From Methylobacterium frigidaeris (GTDB lineage: Bacteria; Pseudomonadota; Alphaproteobacteria; Rhizobiales; Beijerinckiaceae): a DNA stretch of 64,000 nucleotides. The notes beneath the pieces were generated by a model, which saw only the letters and a list, made by a program, of their open reading frames with translations, was not told the origin of the DNA and ran no database searches. Positions 38,280 through 48,007 of this stretch are shown here, in pieces. A program made the position numbers and the translations under genes. Positions within the stretch are counted from its first letter, which is position 1; each line of letters begins with the position of its first letter. Where the stretch lies: NCBI RefSeq assembly GCF_022179185.1, contig NZ_BPQJ01000002.1, forward strand, positions 124,001 through 188,000, read 5' to 3'.

Positions 38280-41266
38280 GCGGGGACATCGCTCACCTTC
38301 GCGCCCGCCTCGCCGGCGGCGACGGCCCGGCCTTCTGGCGCAGCCTCGACGCGGTGGCGGATTCGCCCGAGTTCCGGGCCTTCCTCGACACGGAGTATCC
38401 GGCCGCCGCCCGCCTCGCCGCGTCGCCGGACCGGCGCGGCTTCCTCAAGCTGATGGCCGCCTCCTTCGCGATGAGCGGGCTCGCCGCCTGCGGCCAGCCG
38501 GACGGGCGAACGCAGGAGGTGCCTTACGTCCGCCAGCCCGAGCGGATCGTGCCGGGGGCGCCGCTCGCCTACGCCTCGGCGGCGTTGATCGACGGGTTCG
38601 CCAACGGCATCACCGTCACCACCCGCAACGGCCGGCCGCTCAAGATCGAGGGCAATGCCGAGCATCCCTGGAGCCGCGGCGGCACCGACGTTTTCGCGCA
38701 AGGATCGGTGCTCGGTCTCTACGATCCGTTCCGGCTCCAGACGCCGCAGCATCTCGGCCGGCCGAGTTCCTGGCAGGCGTTTCGCGCCGCGATGACCGGG
38801 CGCTTCGCGGCGCTGAGGGCGAGCGACGGCGGGCGCGGCCTTCACCTCCTCACCGGTCCGGTGACCTCGCCCTCGCTCGCAGCCCAGATCGCCGCGATGC
38901 GCCGGGACTTCCCAGGCCTGCGCTGGCACGTCTCGGCGCCGGTCGGGCGCGACGCGCTCTACGAGGGCACCCGCCTCGCCCATGGCCGTGCGCTCGAGAC
39001 CCGCTGGCGCTTCGATCAGGCGCGGGTCGTCGTCTCGCTCGACGGCGACGCGCTCGATCCCGGGCCCGGCCAGATCGGCCAGGCGCGGGACTGGATCGAG
39101 GCCCGCCGCAGGGCCGCGGCGGAGGGGCGCCTCCTCGCCCTGCACCATGCCGGCCCGAGCCCGAACCTCACCTCGGCCAAGGCCGACGCTCCCCTCGCCA
39201 TCGGCTCGGACGGCCTGGACAGGCTCGTGCGGGATCTCCTCGCCGAGGCCGGGGGCGGCACGGCGGAGGATCGCAGCGGCCCGGCCGCCGCGTGGCGCCA
39301 AAAGGCCTTCGCGGCGCTGAACGCGGCACGCGGCAGCGGCCTCGTCCTCGCGGGCGCCCAGGCCGGGCCGGAGCTGCAGGCGCAGGTCCACCGCCTCAAC
39401 GCGGCCCTCGGCAATACCGGCCGCACGGTGTTCCACACCGCGCCGGTGCCGGTCCTCGAGCCTGAGCCCCTGTCGGCCCTCACGGAGGCGATGCGCCGGG
39501 GCGAGGCGCAGGTCCTGGTGATGCTCGACGTCAACCCGGTCTACGACGCGCCCGGCGACCTCGGCTTCCTCGACGCCCTCGCCCGCGTGCCGCTCAAGAT
39601 CCATGCCGGGCTCTACCAGGACGAGACCGCCTTCCACTGCGACTGGAACCTGCCGCTGGCCCACCCACTGGAGGCCTGGGGCGACGCCCGCTCCCTCGAC
39701 GGGACGGTGACGCTGATCCAGCCGACGATCCGCCCGCTCTATGACGGCCGCTCGGTGCCGGAGATCCTGTCGGTCATCACCGATTCGGAGGCGAAGGACG
39801 GCGCCGCCCTCCTCGACGCCCATTGGCGCCGGCCCGGCGAGGACGACGCCGCGTGGACGACCCGGCGCGAGGCGTTCCTGCAGGCGGGCTTCCTCGCGGA
39901 CACCGCCCTCCCGCCGGAGACCGTCGGCTCGACCCTGCCGGCCGCCGCGGCCCCGGCCCGCCCCGCGCCCTCGCCGGCCGGCCCGGCCCGGCGGGTCGAG
40001 GTGCTGTTCCGGCCCGACGCGACGGTCTGGGGCGGGAGCCTGGCGAACCTCGCCTGGCTTCAGGAGCTCCCGAAGCCGCTGACCAAGGTGGTGTGGGGCA
40101 ACGTGATCGCGGTGAGCCCGGCCCTCGCCGAGCGCGAGGAGCTGCGCCAGGGCGACGTCGTCACCCTCGAAGCCGAGGGGCGGCGGATCGAGGGGCCGGT
40201 CTGGATCCAGCCGGGCCAGGCCGACGATGCCGTCACGGTCTCCCTCGGCTACGGCCGCCGGATTCCCGAGCAACTCGCTGACGGGCTCGGCTACGACGCC
40301 TCTCCCTTGCGCGCCAGCGCCACGCCCTGGCGCCTCGCCGAGGCGATGCTGGCGAAGACCGGCCGCCGGGCGCCGCCCGTCACGACCCAGAATCACGGCA
40401 CCATGGAGGGGCACGATCTCGTGCGGGTGCAGGCGGTGGGAAGCACCGCGCCGGTCGCCTCCCGCGAGGCGCTGCCCTCGCTCTATCCCCCGGCCCCGAC
40501 CTCGCCCGGCGGGCGCTACGCCGATGAGCGTGCCTGGGGCATGGTGATCGACCTCGATGCCTGCATCGGCTGCAACGCCTGCGTCACCGCCTGCCAATCC
40601 GAGAACAACATCCCGGTCGTCGGCAAGGAGGAGGTGGCGCTCGGGCGCTGGCTGCACTGGCTCCGGATCGACCGCTACTACGAGGGCGAACTCGACGACC
40701 CGAAGACCCACTTCATGCCGGTGCCCTGCATGCATTGCGAGCAGGCACCCTGCGAGGTCGGCTGCCCGGTGGAGGCGACCGTCCACGACCGCGAGGGCCT
40801 GAACCTCATGGTCTACAACCGCTGCGTCGGCACGAGGGCCTGCTCCAGCTACTGCCCGTACAAGGTCCGGCGCTTCAACTACCTCGACTATTCCGGCGAC
40901 ATGGCGCCGGTGCAGCAGCAGCAGCGCAACCCGGAGGTCACGGTCCGGGCCCGCGGCGTGATGGAGAAATGCACCTACTGCGTCCAGCGCATCGCAGCAG
41001 GGCGGATCGATTCGACGAAGGGCGACCACGCCCCGATCCCCGACGGCGCGGTCGAAACCGCCTGCCAGGGCGCCTGCCCGACCCGGGCCATCACCTTCGG
41101 GGATCTGCGCGACTCCGGCAGCCGGGTCGCGGCGGCCACCGCCGATCCGCGCAATTACGGGCTGCTCGCCGAGCTGAACACCAGGCCCCGCACCACCTAC
41201 CTCGCCCGGCTGGTCGAGGACGCCGCCGTCAAGGATTCCTCCGTGAAGCCTGGGAGCGCCCCGTGA
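38276..41266 (+). CDS. actB: Alternative complex III molybdopterin-oxidoreductase-like / iron-sulfur subunit ActB
   Basis: 996 residues. An N-terminal twin-Arg-like motif (SPDRRGFLKLMAASFAMSG, about residues 55-73) targets it to the outer face of the membrane. A large molybdopterin-oxidoreductase-like domain (residues 85-720) lacks the usual Mo ligand context. A C-terminal ferredoxin domain has four clusters: CIGCNACVTAC, CMHCEQAPCEVGC, CVGTRACSSYC and CTYCVQR...CQGACPTRAI (residues about 762-930). In ACIII the cofactor pocket is empty and the Fe-S chain carries electrons from quinol to haem. Confidence 0.93.
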   Translation: MSGDIAHLRARLAGGDGPAFWRSLDAVADSPEFRAFLDTEYPAAARLAASPDRRGFLKLMAASFAMSGLAACGQPDGRTQEVPYVRQPERIVPGAPLAYASAALIDGFANGITVTTRNGRPLKIEGNAEHPWSRGGTDVFAQGSVLGLYDPFRLQTPQHLGRPSSWQAFRAAMTGRFAALRASDGGRGLHLLTGPVTSPSLAAQIAAMRRDFPGLRWHVSAPVGRDALYEGTRLAHGRALETRWRFDQARVVVSLDGDALDPGPGQIGQARDWIEARRRAAAEGRLLALHHAGPSPNLTSAKADAPLAIGSDGLDRLVRDLLAEAGGGTAEDRSGPAAAWRQKAFAALNAARGSGLVLAGAQAGPELQAQVHRLNAALGNTGRTVFHTAPVPVLEPEPLSALTEAMRRGEAQVLVMLDVNPVYDAPGDLGFLDALARVPLKIHAGLYQDETAFHCDWNLPLAHPLEAWGDARSLDGTVTLIQPTIRPLYDGRSVPEILSVITDSEAKDGAALLDAHWRRPGEDDAAWTTRREAFLQAGFLADTALPPETVGSTLPAAAAPARPAPSPAGPARRVEVLFRPDATVWGGSLANLAWLQELPKPLTKVVWGNVIAVSPALAEREELRQGDVVTLEAEGRRIEGPVWIQPGQADDAVTVSLGYGRRIPEQLADGLGYDASPLRASATPWRLAEAMLAKTGRRAPPVTTQNHGTMEGHDLVRVQAVGSTAPVASREALPSLYPPAPTSPGGRYADERAWGMVIDLDACIGCNACVTACQSENNIPVVGKEEVALGRWLHWLRIDRYYEGELDDPKTHFMPVPCMHCEQAPCEVGCPVEATVHDREGLNLMVYNRCVGTRACSSYCPYKVRRFNYLDYSGDMAPVQQQQRNPEVTVRARGVMEKCTYCVQRIAAGRIDSTKGDHAPIPDGAVETACQGACPTRAITFGDLRDSGSRVAAATADPRNYGLLAELNTRPRTTYLARLVEDAAVKDSSVKPGSAP

Positions 41267-43254
41267 GCGGCACCGTCACGCCCCTGCCGGCACGGGCCGG
41301 CCTTCTGGGCGCCCGCGAGGACTTCGCCTCGATCGGCCGCGCCGTTACCGGCGCCTCGGCCCATACCCGCTCGCGGGCGTGGTGGATCGCCTTCGCGGCG
41401 GCGTGCGGGCTCCTCGGCGTCTTCGCCGTCACCCTGGCCTGGCTGCTCCTCAACGGCGTCGGCATCTGGCACAACAACAACCCGGTCGTCTGGGCGCTCG
41501 ACATCGTCGCCTACGACTGGTGGATCGGCATCGCCTGCGGAGCGCTCCTCACCTCCGCCTCCTTACGTCTCACTGGCGCCGCCTGGCGCTCCGGCATCGA
41601 CCGCATCGCCGAGACCACCGCGATCCTGGCCGCGGCGGCGGCCGCCCTCTACCCGATCATCCATCTCGGGCGCCCCTGGGTGTTCTACTGGACCCTGCCC
41701 TACCCCAACACCCTGGCGCTGTGGCCGCAATTCCGCTCGCCGCTGGTCTGGGACGCGGTCGACATCATCAGCTTCCTCGGGGTCTGCCTCGGCCTGTGGT
41801 ATGTCGGGCTGCTGCCCGATCTCGCCTCGTTGCGCGACCGCGCCTTCGAGGCGGTCCTGACGGAAGCGGAGGAGCGCGGCCGCAGCCGGCGGCTGACGCT
41901 CCTGAAGGCGCAGGTCTACGGCATCCTGGCGCTCGGCTGGCGCGGGGCGTCGACCCACTGGGAGCGCTGGCTGCTCGCCACCCGCACCCTCTCGGCGCTC
42001 GCCCTCGTCCTCGTCGTCTCGCTCCAGACCGGGGCCTCGGTGATGCTCGCCGGCACCGTCCTGCCGGGCTGGCACGACACGCTCCTGCCGGTGACCTTCC
42101 TCGCCGCGTCGCTGCTCTCGGGCGTCGGGGTCACCGCGGCGCTCACGGTCCTGGTGCGCCGGGCGCTCGGCCTCGAGGCGCTGATCACCGAGCGGCACAT
42201 CGCCCTGATGGCCCGCCTGATGCTGGCCTTGGGTCTCGCCTCGGCCTATTGCTACGCCACCGAGATCTTTTCCAGCCTCCTGCACGGCGATGCCTACGAC
42301 CGGGCGGTGCTGGTGCGCCGCCTCTCCGGGTCGCATGCCTGGGCGTTCTGGATCATCGTGGTCTTCGCCCTGCTGCCGGTGCAGCTCTTCTGGTTCGCCC
42401 CCTTCCGCCGCTCCGGCCTCGTCGTGGCTCTGGTCGGCGTGGCGGCGGCCATCGGCAGCTTCGGCGACCATTTCATGCTGTTGATCGTGACCTTGAGCCA
42501 CGATTTCCTGCCCTCCTCGGCGCATCCCTACAGCATGGGCGCCTGGGGCCTCGCGACGCTCGCAGGCAGCATCGGCCTCTTCCTCGCCCTGCTGCTCCTG
42601 GGGCTTCGCACCCTGCCGATGGTCTCGATCACCGAGACCCGGCGCTTCGCCGAGAGACACCCGGACGGGCGGCCGAGCGGCGAGCGGGCGCCGACCCTCG
42701 CCGAGACCGCGGAGGCGCGGCTCTGGGGCATCAGCGCCGAGTTCGACGATGCCGGCGCCCTGGCCGCCGCGGTGAAGGCCATGAAGGAGCGCGATCTCGG
42801 CGCCCGGATCGAGACCTACGGCCCGGTGCCGATGCGCCGGGCCGCCGATATCCTCGGGCGCCCGGCCGGGATCCTGCAGTTCCTCGCCCTCGGGGCGGCC
42901 CTTGCCGGCGGCACCGCCTTCATGGCGATGTGCCTCTACGCCACCGGCTTCGACTACGTGTTCGATGTCGGCGGGCGGCCGCTTTTCTCCTGGCAGGCCT
43001 TCCTGGTGCCGAGCATGTCGTTCGGCACGCTCTGCGGCGGGCTGACGACGGTGCTGGCGCTGCTTTTCCAGAACCGCCTGCCGCGGCTCAACCACCCGGC
43101 CTTCGCGATTCCGGGCTTCACCAAAGCCAGCGAGGACCGCTTCTTCCTCGCCCTGGAGGCGGCGGGGCCCCGCTTCGACCCGGCCCGGATCGAGCAGGCC
43201 CTGGCGCGGCTGCCCGACGGCCGGCCCCTGATGGTCCGGAGGGTACCGCTGTGA
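41263..43254 (+). CDS. ActC-ActD fusion: NrfD-like quinol-binding subunit joined to DUF3341 subunit
   Basis: 663 residues in one frame. Residues 1 to about 455 are an ActC/NrfD-type protein with about ten helices (WWIAFAAACGLLGVFAVTLA, YPIIHLGRPWVFYWTLPYP, SSAHPYSMGAWGLATLAGS), the quinol-oxidising membrane subunit. From about 486 (LWGISAEFDDAGALAAAVKAM) to the end is ActD: a DUF3341 domain, then two helices and FQNRLPRLNHPAF. In the ACIII operons I know these are two genes, about 470 and 180 residues. No internal stop or ribosome site is seen. It overlaps actB and actE by GTGA. Confidence 0.85.
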   Translation: MSGTVTPLPARAGLLGAREDFASIGRAVTGASAHTRSRAWWIAFAAACGLLGVFAVTLAWLLLNGVGIWHNNNPVVWALDIVAYDWWIGIACGALLTSASLRLTGAAWRSGIDRIAETTAILAAAAAALYPIIHLGRPWVFYWTLPYPNTLALWPQFRSPLVWDAVDIISFLGVCLGLWYVGLLPDLASLRDRAFEAVLTEAEERGRSRRLTLLKAQVYGILALGWRGASTHWERWLLATRTLSALALVLVVSLQTGASVMLAGTVLPGWHDTLLPVTFLAASLLSGVGVTAALTVLVRRALGLEALITERHIALMARLMLALGLASAYCYATEIFSSLLHGDAYDRAVLVRRLSGSHAWAFWIIVVFALLPVQLFWFAPFRRSGLVVALVGVAAAIGSFGDHFMLLIVTLSHDFLPSSAHPYSMGAWGLATLAGSIGLFLALLLLGLRTLPMVSITETRRFAERHPDGRPSGERAPTLAETAEARLWGISAEFDDAGALAAAVKAMKERDLGARIETYGPVPMRRAADILGRPAGILQFLALGAALAGGTAFMAMCLYATGFDYVFDVGGRPLFSWQAFLVPSMSFGTLCGGLTTVLALLFQNRLPRLNHPAFAIPGFTKASEDRFFLALEAAGPRFDPARIEQALARLPDGRPLMVRRVPL

Positions 43255-43820
43255 GGCGCCTCGCTCTCCGGATTCCCTTGGCGCTCGTGCTTCCCTTGGC
43301 CCTCGCCGCCTGCGACCAGGCCAACATGGTGAGCCAGCCCAAATCCAAGACCTGGGACAGCAACCCGTTCTTCCCGCAGGGACAGACGATGCGCCTGCCG
43401 GCCCCCGGCACCGTGGCGCGCAAGAGCCCCGATCGGCCGGTGCCGCAGCCGGCCTCCGCGAGCCACGCCCTGCTGGCGCGGGGGCAGGAGCGCTACGACG
43501 TGTTCTGCACACCCTGCCACGGCGGCGCCGGCCACGGCGACGGGCTGATCGTGCAGCGCGGCTACCCGCGTCCGCCCGCCTTCGACGAGGCCCGCCTGCG
43601 CGCCGCACCCGCGCAACACCTCTACGACGTCATCAGCAACGGCAAAGGCAACATGCTGCCTTACGCCGCGCAGGTGCCGCCGGCCGACCGCTGGGCCATC
43701 GTCGCTTACATCCGCGCACTCCAGTTGAGCCAGGGCGCGACGCTGGCGAGCCTGCCGGCGGAGGATCGGGACGCCGTCGCGGCCGTTTCACGCCGGCCCA
43801 CCCCGGGGGACACGCGATGA
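43251..43820 (+). CDS. actE: Alternative complex III monohaem cytochrome c lipoprotein ActE
   Basis: 189 residues. Lipobox LALAAC (Cys21), then MVSQPKSKTWDSNPFFPQGQTMRLP, the typical ActE N-terminus. A single haem site CTPCH at 86-90 has the distal Met in GNMLPYAAQVPPADRW. It relays electrons from the act complex to a downstream oxidase on the periplasmic face. The GTG start overlaps the fusion gene stop; the stop overlaps actF. Confidence 0.92.
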   Translation: MRRLALRIPLALVLPLALAACDQANMVSQPKSKTWDSNPFFPQGQTMRLPAPGTVARKSPDRPVPQPASASHALLARGQERYDVFCTPCHGGAGHGDGLIVQRGYPRPPAFDEARLRAAPAQHLYDVISNGKGNMLPYAAQVPPADRWAIVAYIRALQLSQGATLASLPAEDRDAVAAVSRRPTPGDTR

Positions 43821-44875
43821 GCCGCCGCCCGATCTCCCTCGCCCTCGGCGTGGCGGCGCTCGCGGTCTGCGCGCTGGCCGGCGCCTCCGGCAGTCCGGTG
43901 ATGCCGTCCTACCTCGCCGCCTGGCTGGTCCTGGTGGCGCTGCCGGTCGGCGCCCTGCCGCTGCTGATGGGGCTCGAACTGGCCGGATTCGCCGCGGGAC
44001 CCATGGCCGCTTCCTTGCGCCGCCTGCTCGGCCTGCTGCCGATCGCCGGCCTCCTGCTGCTGCCGGTGCTGCTCAGCCTCGGCGGCCTCTATCCCTGGGA
44101 CCGCGGCGCTCCCCCGCGCACGCCGTTCGCGGCCGTGTGGTTCACCCCGGTCTTCTTCATCCTGCGCAGCCTCGCCTATCTCGCAATCTGGCTCTGGTTC
44201 GCCAGCACCTTCCGGCGCCCGGCCGCCGAGCCCGGCAGCCCGGCGGCGACGCAGAGGCGGAGCCGAGCCGTCCTCGGCCTGATCCTCTACGCGATCACCG
44301 GGACGCTGGCGGCGGAGGATTGGGTCCAATCGGCCGATCCCGGCCTCGCCTCCACGGCCTTCGGCCTCCTGATGATGACGATCCAGGCCGGCCTCGCCCT
44401 CTCGGCGGCGGCCCTGATCGCGGCGCGCGATTCCTCCGGCCGGCCGGGCCGTGACCAGCGCACCGCCGCCGCCTTCGCCGACCCGATCCTGGTGCTGCTG
44501 GCGATCTGGGGCTTCGTCCACGCGGCGCAGTACCTCACCGTGTGGTCGGCGAACCTCCCCGAGGAGGCGCGCTGGTATCTCGCCCGCGACGGGGCGCTCG
44601 GCCGCCTCGGTCTCTGGGCCGGGATCGGCGTGATGGTGCTCGCGACCCTCGTCCTGGTGCCGCGCCGCAATGCCGGCCGGCCGGCGCTGCTGGCCGGCAT
44701 CGCCCTGCTGATCCTGCTGCTCCACGGGGCCGAGATGTTCTGGCTGGTCACGCCGGGCTTCCGCGGCGCCTTCCGCTTCACCTGGGCCGACGCCCTCGCG
44801 CTGATCGGGGTCGTGGGCGTCGCCGGCGGCCTCTACGGCCCGGTCGATCGCCGCCTGCGAGGGGGCGCGTCGTGA
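43817..44875 (+). CDS. actF: Alternative complex III membrane subunit ActF
   Basis: 352 residues, about ten hydrophobic helices: PSYLAAWLVLVALPVGALPLL, LIAGLLLLP-like stretches, GFVHAAQYLTVWSANLPEEARWYL. It corresponds in place and length to ActF, the second large membrane subunit of ACIII (related in fold to ActC). It lacks cofactor motifs. It is translationally coupled on both sides (ATGA with actE, GTGA with the next gene). Confidence 0.85.
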   Translation: MSRRPISLALGVAALAVCALAGASGSPVMPSYLAAWLVLVALPVGALPLLMGLELAGFAAGPMAASLRRLLGLLPIAGLLLLPVLLSLGGLYPWDRGAPPRTPFAAVWFTPVFFILRSLAYLAIWLWFASTFRRPAAEPGSPAATQRRSRAVLGLILYAITGTLAAEDWVQSADPGLASTAFGLLMMTIQAGLALSAAALIAARDSSGRPGRDQRTAAAFADPILVLLAIWGFVHAAQYLTVWSANLPEEARWYLARDGALGRLGLWAGIGVMVLATLVLVPRRNAGRPALLAGIALLILLLHGAEMFWLVTPGFRGAFRFTWADALALIGVVGVAGGLYGPVDRRLRGGAS

Positions 44876-45369
44876 GCGACGGCATCACCAGGCCCGGCCC
44901 CCTCGCCCTGCTCTCCGCCATCGCGGCGGCGGGTCTCCTGCGCCTCTCCGGGCTCACACCCGCCGTCCCCGCCGAGCCCGATCACGGCCCGCACAACCCG
45001 GAGGGCTTCGAGGAGGAGGACGTCGATGTCCGCCGCACCGCCTTCGTGGTGGCGGGGCTGGCCGCCTCCGTCGCCGCCGCGATCACGGCGGTGGGGCTGA
45101 TGATGCACCTGTTCGGCGCCTGGCACGTGGGCGATACCCCGCCGCTGACGCCGCAGCAGACGGCGACGGTGCAGCCGCCGCCGCCCAACCTCCAGGGGGC
45201 TCCTTACGAGGACCTCGCCCGCCAGGAGGCGCGCGACCGGGCCGCGCTCACCACCTACGCTCCCCTGCCCGACGGCCGCGCCCGCATCCCGGTCGAGCGC
45301 GCGATGCGCCTGATCGCCGGCCACTCCCTCGATCCTGTCCCGCCCCCCGGCGGAGCCCCCGTGCGATGA
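44872..45369 (+). CDS. Small membrane-anchored protein between actF and coxB
   Basis: 165 residues. A helix near residues 58-78 ([21 protein letters not shown]) is flanked by an acidic stretch ([19 protein letters not shown]) and a Pro-rich periplasmic part ending [14 protein letters not shown]. The C-terminal [32 protein letters not shown] is a recognisable pattern of proteins that accompany ACIII/oxidase clusters (YxxLpDGRvRIPVExAM). Its precise function is unknown; it may correspond to the small ActG-like or a haem-delivery helper. GTGA and ATGA overlaps on each side. Confidence 0.65.
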   Translation: MSDGITRPGPLALLSAIAAAGLLRLSGLTPAVPAEPDHGPHNPEGFEEEDVDVRRTAFVVAGLAASVAAAITAVGLMMHLFGAWHVGDTPPLTPQQTATVQPPPPNLQGAPYEDLARQEARDRAALTTYAPLPDGRARIPVERAMRLIAGHSLDPVPPPGGAPVR

Positions 45370-46334
45370 ACCCCACCGACCTCGCGCTCCAGCTCTGGCC
45401 GCCGGCCGCCTCCAGCACCGCGGTCGAGACCGACTGGCTGATCCTCGCCTTCACGGTCCTGACCCTGCTGCTGACGGTGCCGGTCTTCGTCGCCATCACG
45501 TGGTTCGCGATCCGCTATCGCCAGGGCGAGGAGGCCGACCGCAGCCACGGCAACACCCGCAGCGTGCTCATCGAGATCAGCTGGATGCTGATTCCGTTTC
45601 TGCTCACCCTGATCTTCTTCGTCTGGGGCGCCCGGCTGTTCTTCATCTCGAAGCAGGTGCCCGGCGACGCCATGGTGGTCGAGGCGATCGGCCGGCAATG
45701 GATGTGGAAGTTCCAGCATCCCACCGGCCAATCCGAGATCAACGACCTGCACCTGCCGATCGGCCAGCCGATCAAGATCCGGATGATCAGCCAGGACGTG
45801 ATCCACAACCTCTACCTGCCGGCCCTGCGAATGCAGATGGCGACGCTGCCGGACCGCTACACCGAGATGTGGTTCAAGGCCGACCGCACCGGCAGCTATC
45901 GGCTCTACTGCTCGGAATATTGCGGCACCGACCACTCGAAGATGGACGGAACCCTGACCCTGATGACCCAGGCCGATTACGCCGCCTGGCTGGAGAAGGC
46001 CGGCGCGCAGCAGGGCGGCCAGGCCGGGGCGGGACGCGCGGTCTACGAATCCTACGGCTGCGGCACCTGCCACGATCCCGGCGCCACGGTGCGGGCGCCC
46101 TCGCTCGCCGGCCTCTACGGGCGCGAGGTCAAGCTCGCCGACGGACGCACGGTCACGGCCGACGAGACCTACCTGCGCGACAAGATCCTCAACCCGAACC
46201 GGCAGAAGCTCGCCGCCGACTACAAGCAGGTCATGCCGGCCTTCCGCAACGTGATCCCGACCGACGACCTCGACCGTCTCGTCGCCTACCTGAAGAGCGG
46301 ACGCGCGACGGCGCAGCAGGAAGCCTCCCCATGA
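45366..46334 (+). CDS. coxB: caa3-type cytochrome c oxidase subunit II (CuA plus cytochrome c)
   Basis: 322 residues. Two N-terminal helices (26-48, 72-93), then a cupredoxin domain with the complete CuA set: His147 (VIHNLY), Cys182, Glu184, Cys186, His190, Met193 ([13 protein letters not shown]). A C-terminal cytochrome c follows with CGTCH at 232-236 and the distal Met in [11 protein letters not shown]. So electrons can enter from ActE or soluble cytochrome c. ATGA overlaps upstream gene and coxA. Confidence 0.95.
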   Translation: MNPTDLALQLWPPAASSTAVETDWLILAFTVLTLLLTVPVFVAITWFAIRYRQGEEADRSHGNTRSVLIEISWMLIPFLLTLIFFVWGARLFFISKQVPGDAMVVEAIGRQWMWKFQHPTGQSEINDLHLPIGQPIKIRMISQDVIHNLYLPALRMQMATLPDRYTEMWFKADRTGSYRLYCSEYCGTDHSKMDGTLTLMTQADYAAWLEKAGAQQGGQAGAGRAVYESYGCGTCHDPGATVRAPSLAGLYGREVKLADGRTVTADETYLRDKILNPNRQKLAADYKQVMPAFRNVIPTDDLDRLVAYLKSGRATAQQEASP

Positions 46335-48007
46335 CGAGCGGCACCATCACCGACGGGCCGGTCCTGCGCGACCCCCACACCCCGGATTCCCGCCTCGGCC
46401 ACGGGGCCGATTACCTGCACGCCGAGCACACCCTGCGCTCGTGGTTCTTCACCACCGACCACAAGCGCATCGCGCTTCTGTATCTGGCCAGCATCACGGC
46501 CTTCTTCGTCATCGGGGCGGTGACGGCGGGGCTGGTGCGGCTGGCGCTGGTGGTGCCGGACGGGCAGGTCTTCACCAACGACACCTACAACAAGCTGTTC
46601 ACGATCCACGGGGTCGTGATGGTTTGGTTCTTCCTGATCCCGAGCATTCCCGCCACCTTCGGCAACTTCCTGATCCCGCTGATGATCGGCGCGCGGGACC
46701 TCGCCTTTCCGAAGCTGAACCTGGCCTCCTGGTACGTGTTCATGACCGGGGCGCTCTTCACGCTGGCGAGCGTGGTCCTGGGCGGCGTCGATACCGGCTG
46801 GACCTTCTATACGCCCCTCTCCACCGCCTTCTCGAATACCTGGGTGGTGCCGGCGCTGATCGGCGTGACGATCGTCGGCTTCTCGTCGATCCTGACCGGC
46901 CTCAACTTCGTGGTGACGATCCACACGATGCGGGCGCCGGGCATGACCTGGTTCCGGCTGCCGATCTTCGTCTGGACCCACTACGCCACCAGCCTGATCT
47001 TCCTCCTCGCCACCCCGGTCATCACCGTGGCGCTGATCCTGCTCATCGCCGAGCGGGCCTTCCATATCGGGGTGTTCGATCCGGCCTACGGCGGCGATCC
47101 GGTGCTATTCCAGCACCTGTTCTGGTTCTACTCGCACCCGGCGGTCTACATCATGGTCCTGCCGGGCATGGGAGTGATCTCCGAGATCGTCCCGGCCTTC
47201 GCGCAGAAGAAGCTCTTCGGCTACAAGTTCGTCGCCTACGCGGCGATCGGGCTCGCCTCGGTGACCTTCTTCGTCTGGGGCCACCACATGTTCGTGAACG
47301 GGCAGAGCGATTTCGCCAGCGTGGCGTTCTCGGTGCTCAGCTTCGCGGTGGCGGTGCCCTCCGCCGTCAAGGTCTATAACTGGACCGCGACGATCCATAA
47401 AGGCTCGCTCAAGCTCGACACGCCGATGCTCTACGCCATGGGCTATATCGGGCTGTTCGTGCTCGGCGGCCTCACCGGGCTCTACCTCGCCACGCTCGCC
47501 ATCAACCAGCACGTCCACGCCACCTACTTCGTCGTGGCGCATTTCCACTACATCATGGTCGGCGGCACGGTGCTGGCCTTCCTCGGCGGCCTGCATTTCT
47601 GGTGGCCGAAGATCACTGGAAGAATGTACATCGAGGCCTGGGGCCGGATCTCCGCCTTCCTGATCTTCATCGGCTTCAACGTCACCTTCTTCCCGCAATT
47701 CATCCTCGGCTATCTCGGGATGCCGCGGCGCTACCATGTCTATCCGCCGGAATTCCAGTTCCTCAACATCCTGTCCTCGGCGGGCTCGACCATCCTGGCG
47801 GTCGGCTACATCTTCCCGATGGTCTACCTCGTCTACTCGATCTGGCTCGGGAAGCGGGCGCCGGCGAACCCCTGGGACGCCCGCGGACTCGAATGGACCG
47901 TGGCCTCGCCGCCGCCGGCCCACAACTTCGTCACCGAGCCGCAGGCGCCGAAGATCCCCTACGACTACCCGATTCAGGCCCGCGAGACCGGGAGGCAGCA
48001 CTCGTGA
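46331..48007 (+). CDS. coxA: Cytochrome c oxidase subunit I, A2-type
   Basis: 558 residues, twelve helices. Haem ligands include His93 ([11 protein letters not shown]). Helix VI reads [16 protein letters not shown]: CuB ligand His269 and cross-linked Tyr273 are present, but the Glu of the usual HPEVY is Ala271. It is replaced by the Tyr267-Ser268 pair, the YS signature of A2-type proton pumps. Lys-channel residues and [11 protein letters not shown] (haem ligands) follow. Partner of coxB and the act complex. ATGA and GTGA overlaps with neighbours. Confidence 0.95.
   Translation: MTSGTITDGPVLRDPHTPDSRLGHGADYLHAEHTLRSWFFTTDHKRIALLYLASITAFFVIGAVTAGLVRLALVVPDGQVFTNDTYNKLFTIHGVVMVWFFLIPSIPATFGNFLIPLMIGARDLAFPKLNLASWYVFMTGALFTLASVVLGGVDTGWTFYTPLSTAFSNTWVVPALIGVTIVGFSSILTGLNFVVTIHTMRAPGMTWFRLPIFVWTHYATSLIFLLATPVITVALILLIAERAFHIGVFDPAYGGDPVLFQHLFWFYSHPAVYIMVLPGMGVISEIVPAFAQKKLFGYKFVAYAAIGLASVTFFVWGHHMFVNGQSDFASVAFSVLSFAVAVPSAVKVYNWTATIHKGSLKLDTPMLYAMGYIGLFVLGGLTGLYLATLAINQHVHATYFVVAHFHYIMVGGTVLAFLGGLHFWWPKITGRMYIEAWGRISAFLIFIGFNVTFFPQFILGYLGMPRRYHVYPPEFQFLNILSSAGSTILAVGYIFPMVYLVYSIWLGKRAPANPWDARGLEWTVASPPPAHNFVTEPQAPKIPYDYPIQARETGRQHS

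Noticed and set aside
38078..41029. A 983-codon open frame on the minus strand across actB
   Set aside because: It is the antisense shadow of actB; high third-position GC keeps it open. The translation is Arg/Gly/Glu-rich without any domain.
46331..48007. CoxA seen as an inactive oxidase because the HPEVY glutamate is missing
   Set aside because: The Tyr-Ser pair of A2-type oxidases sits exactly in place and all metal ligands remain, so it is a known variant, not a broken gene.
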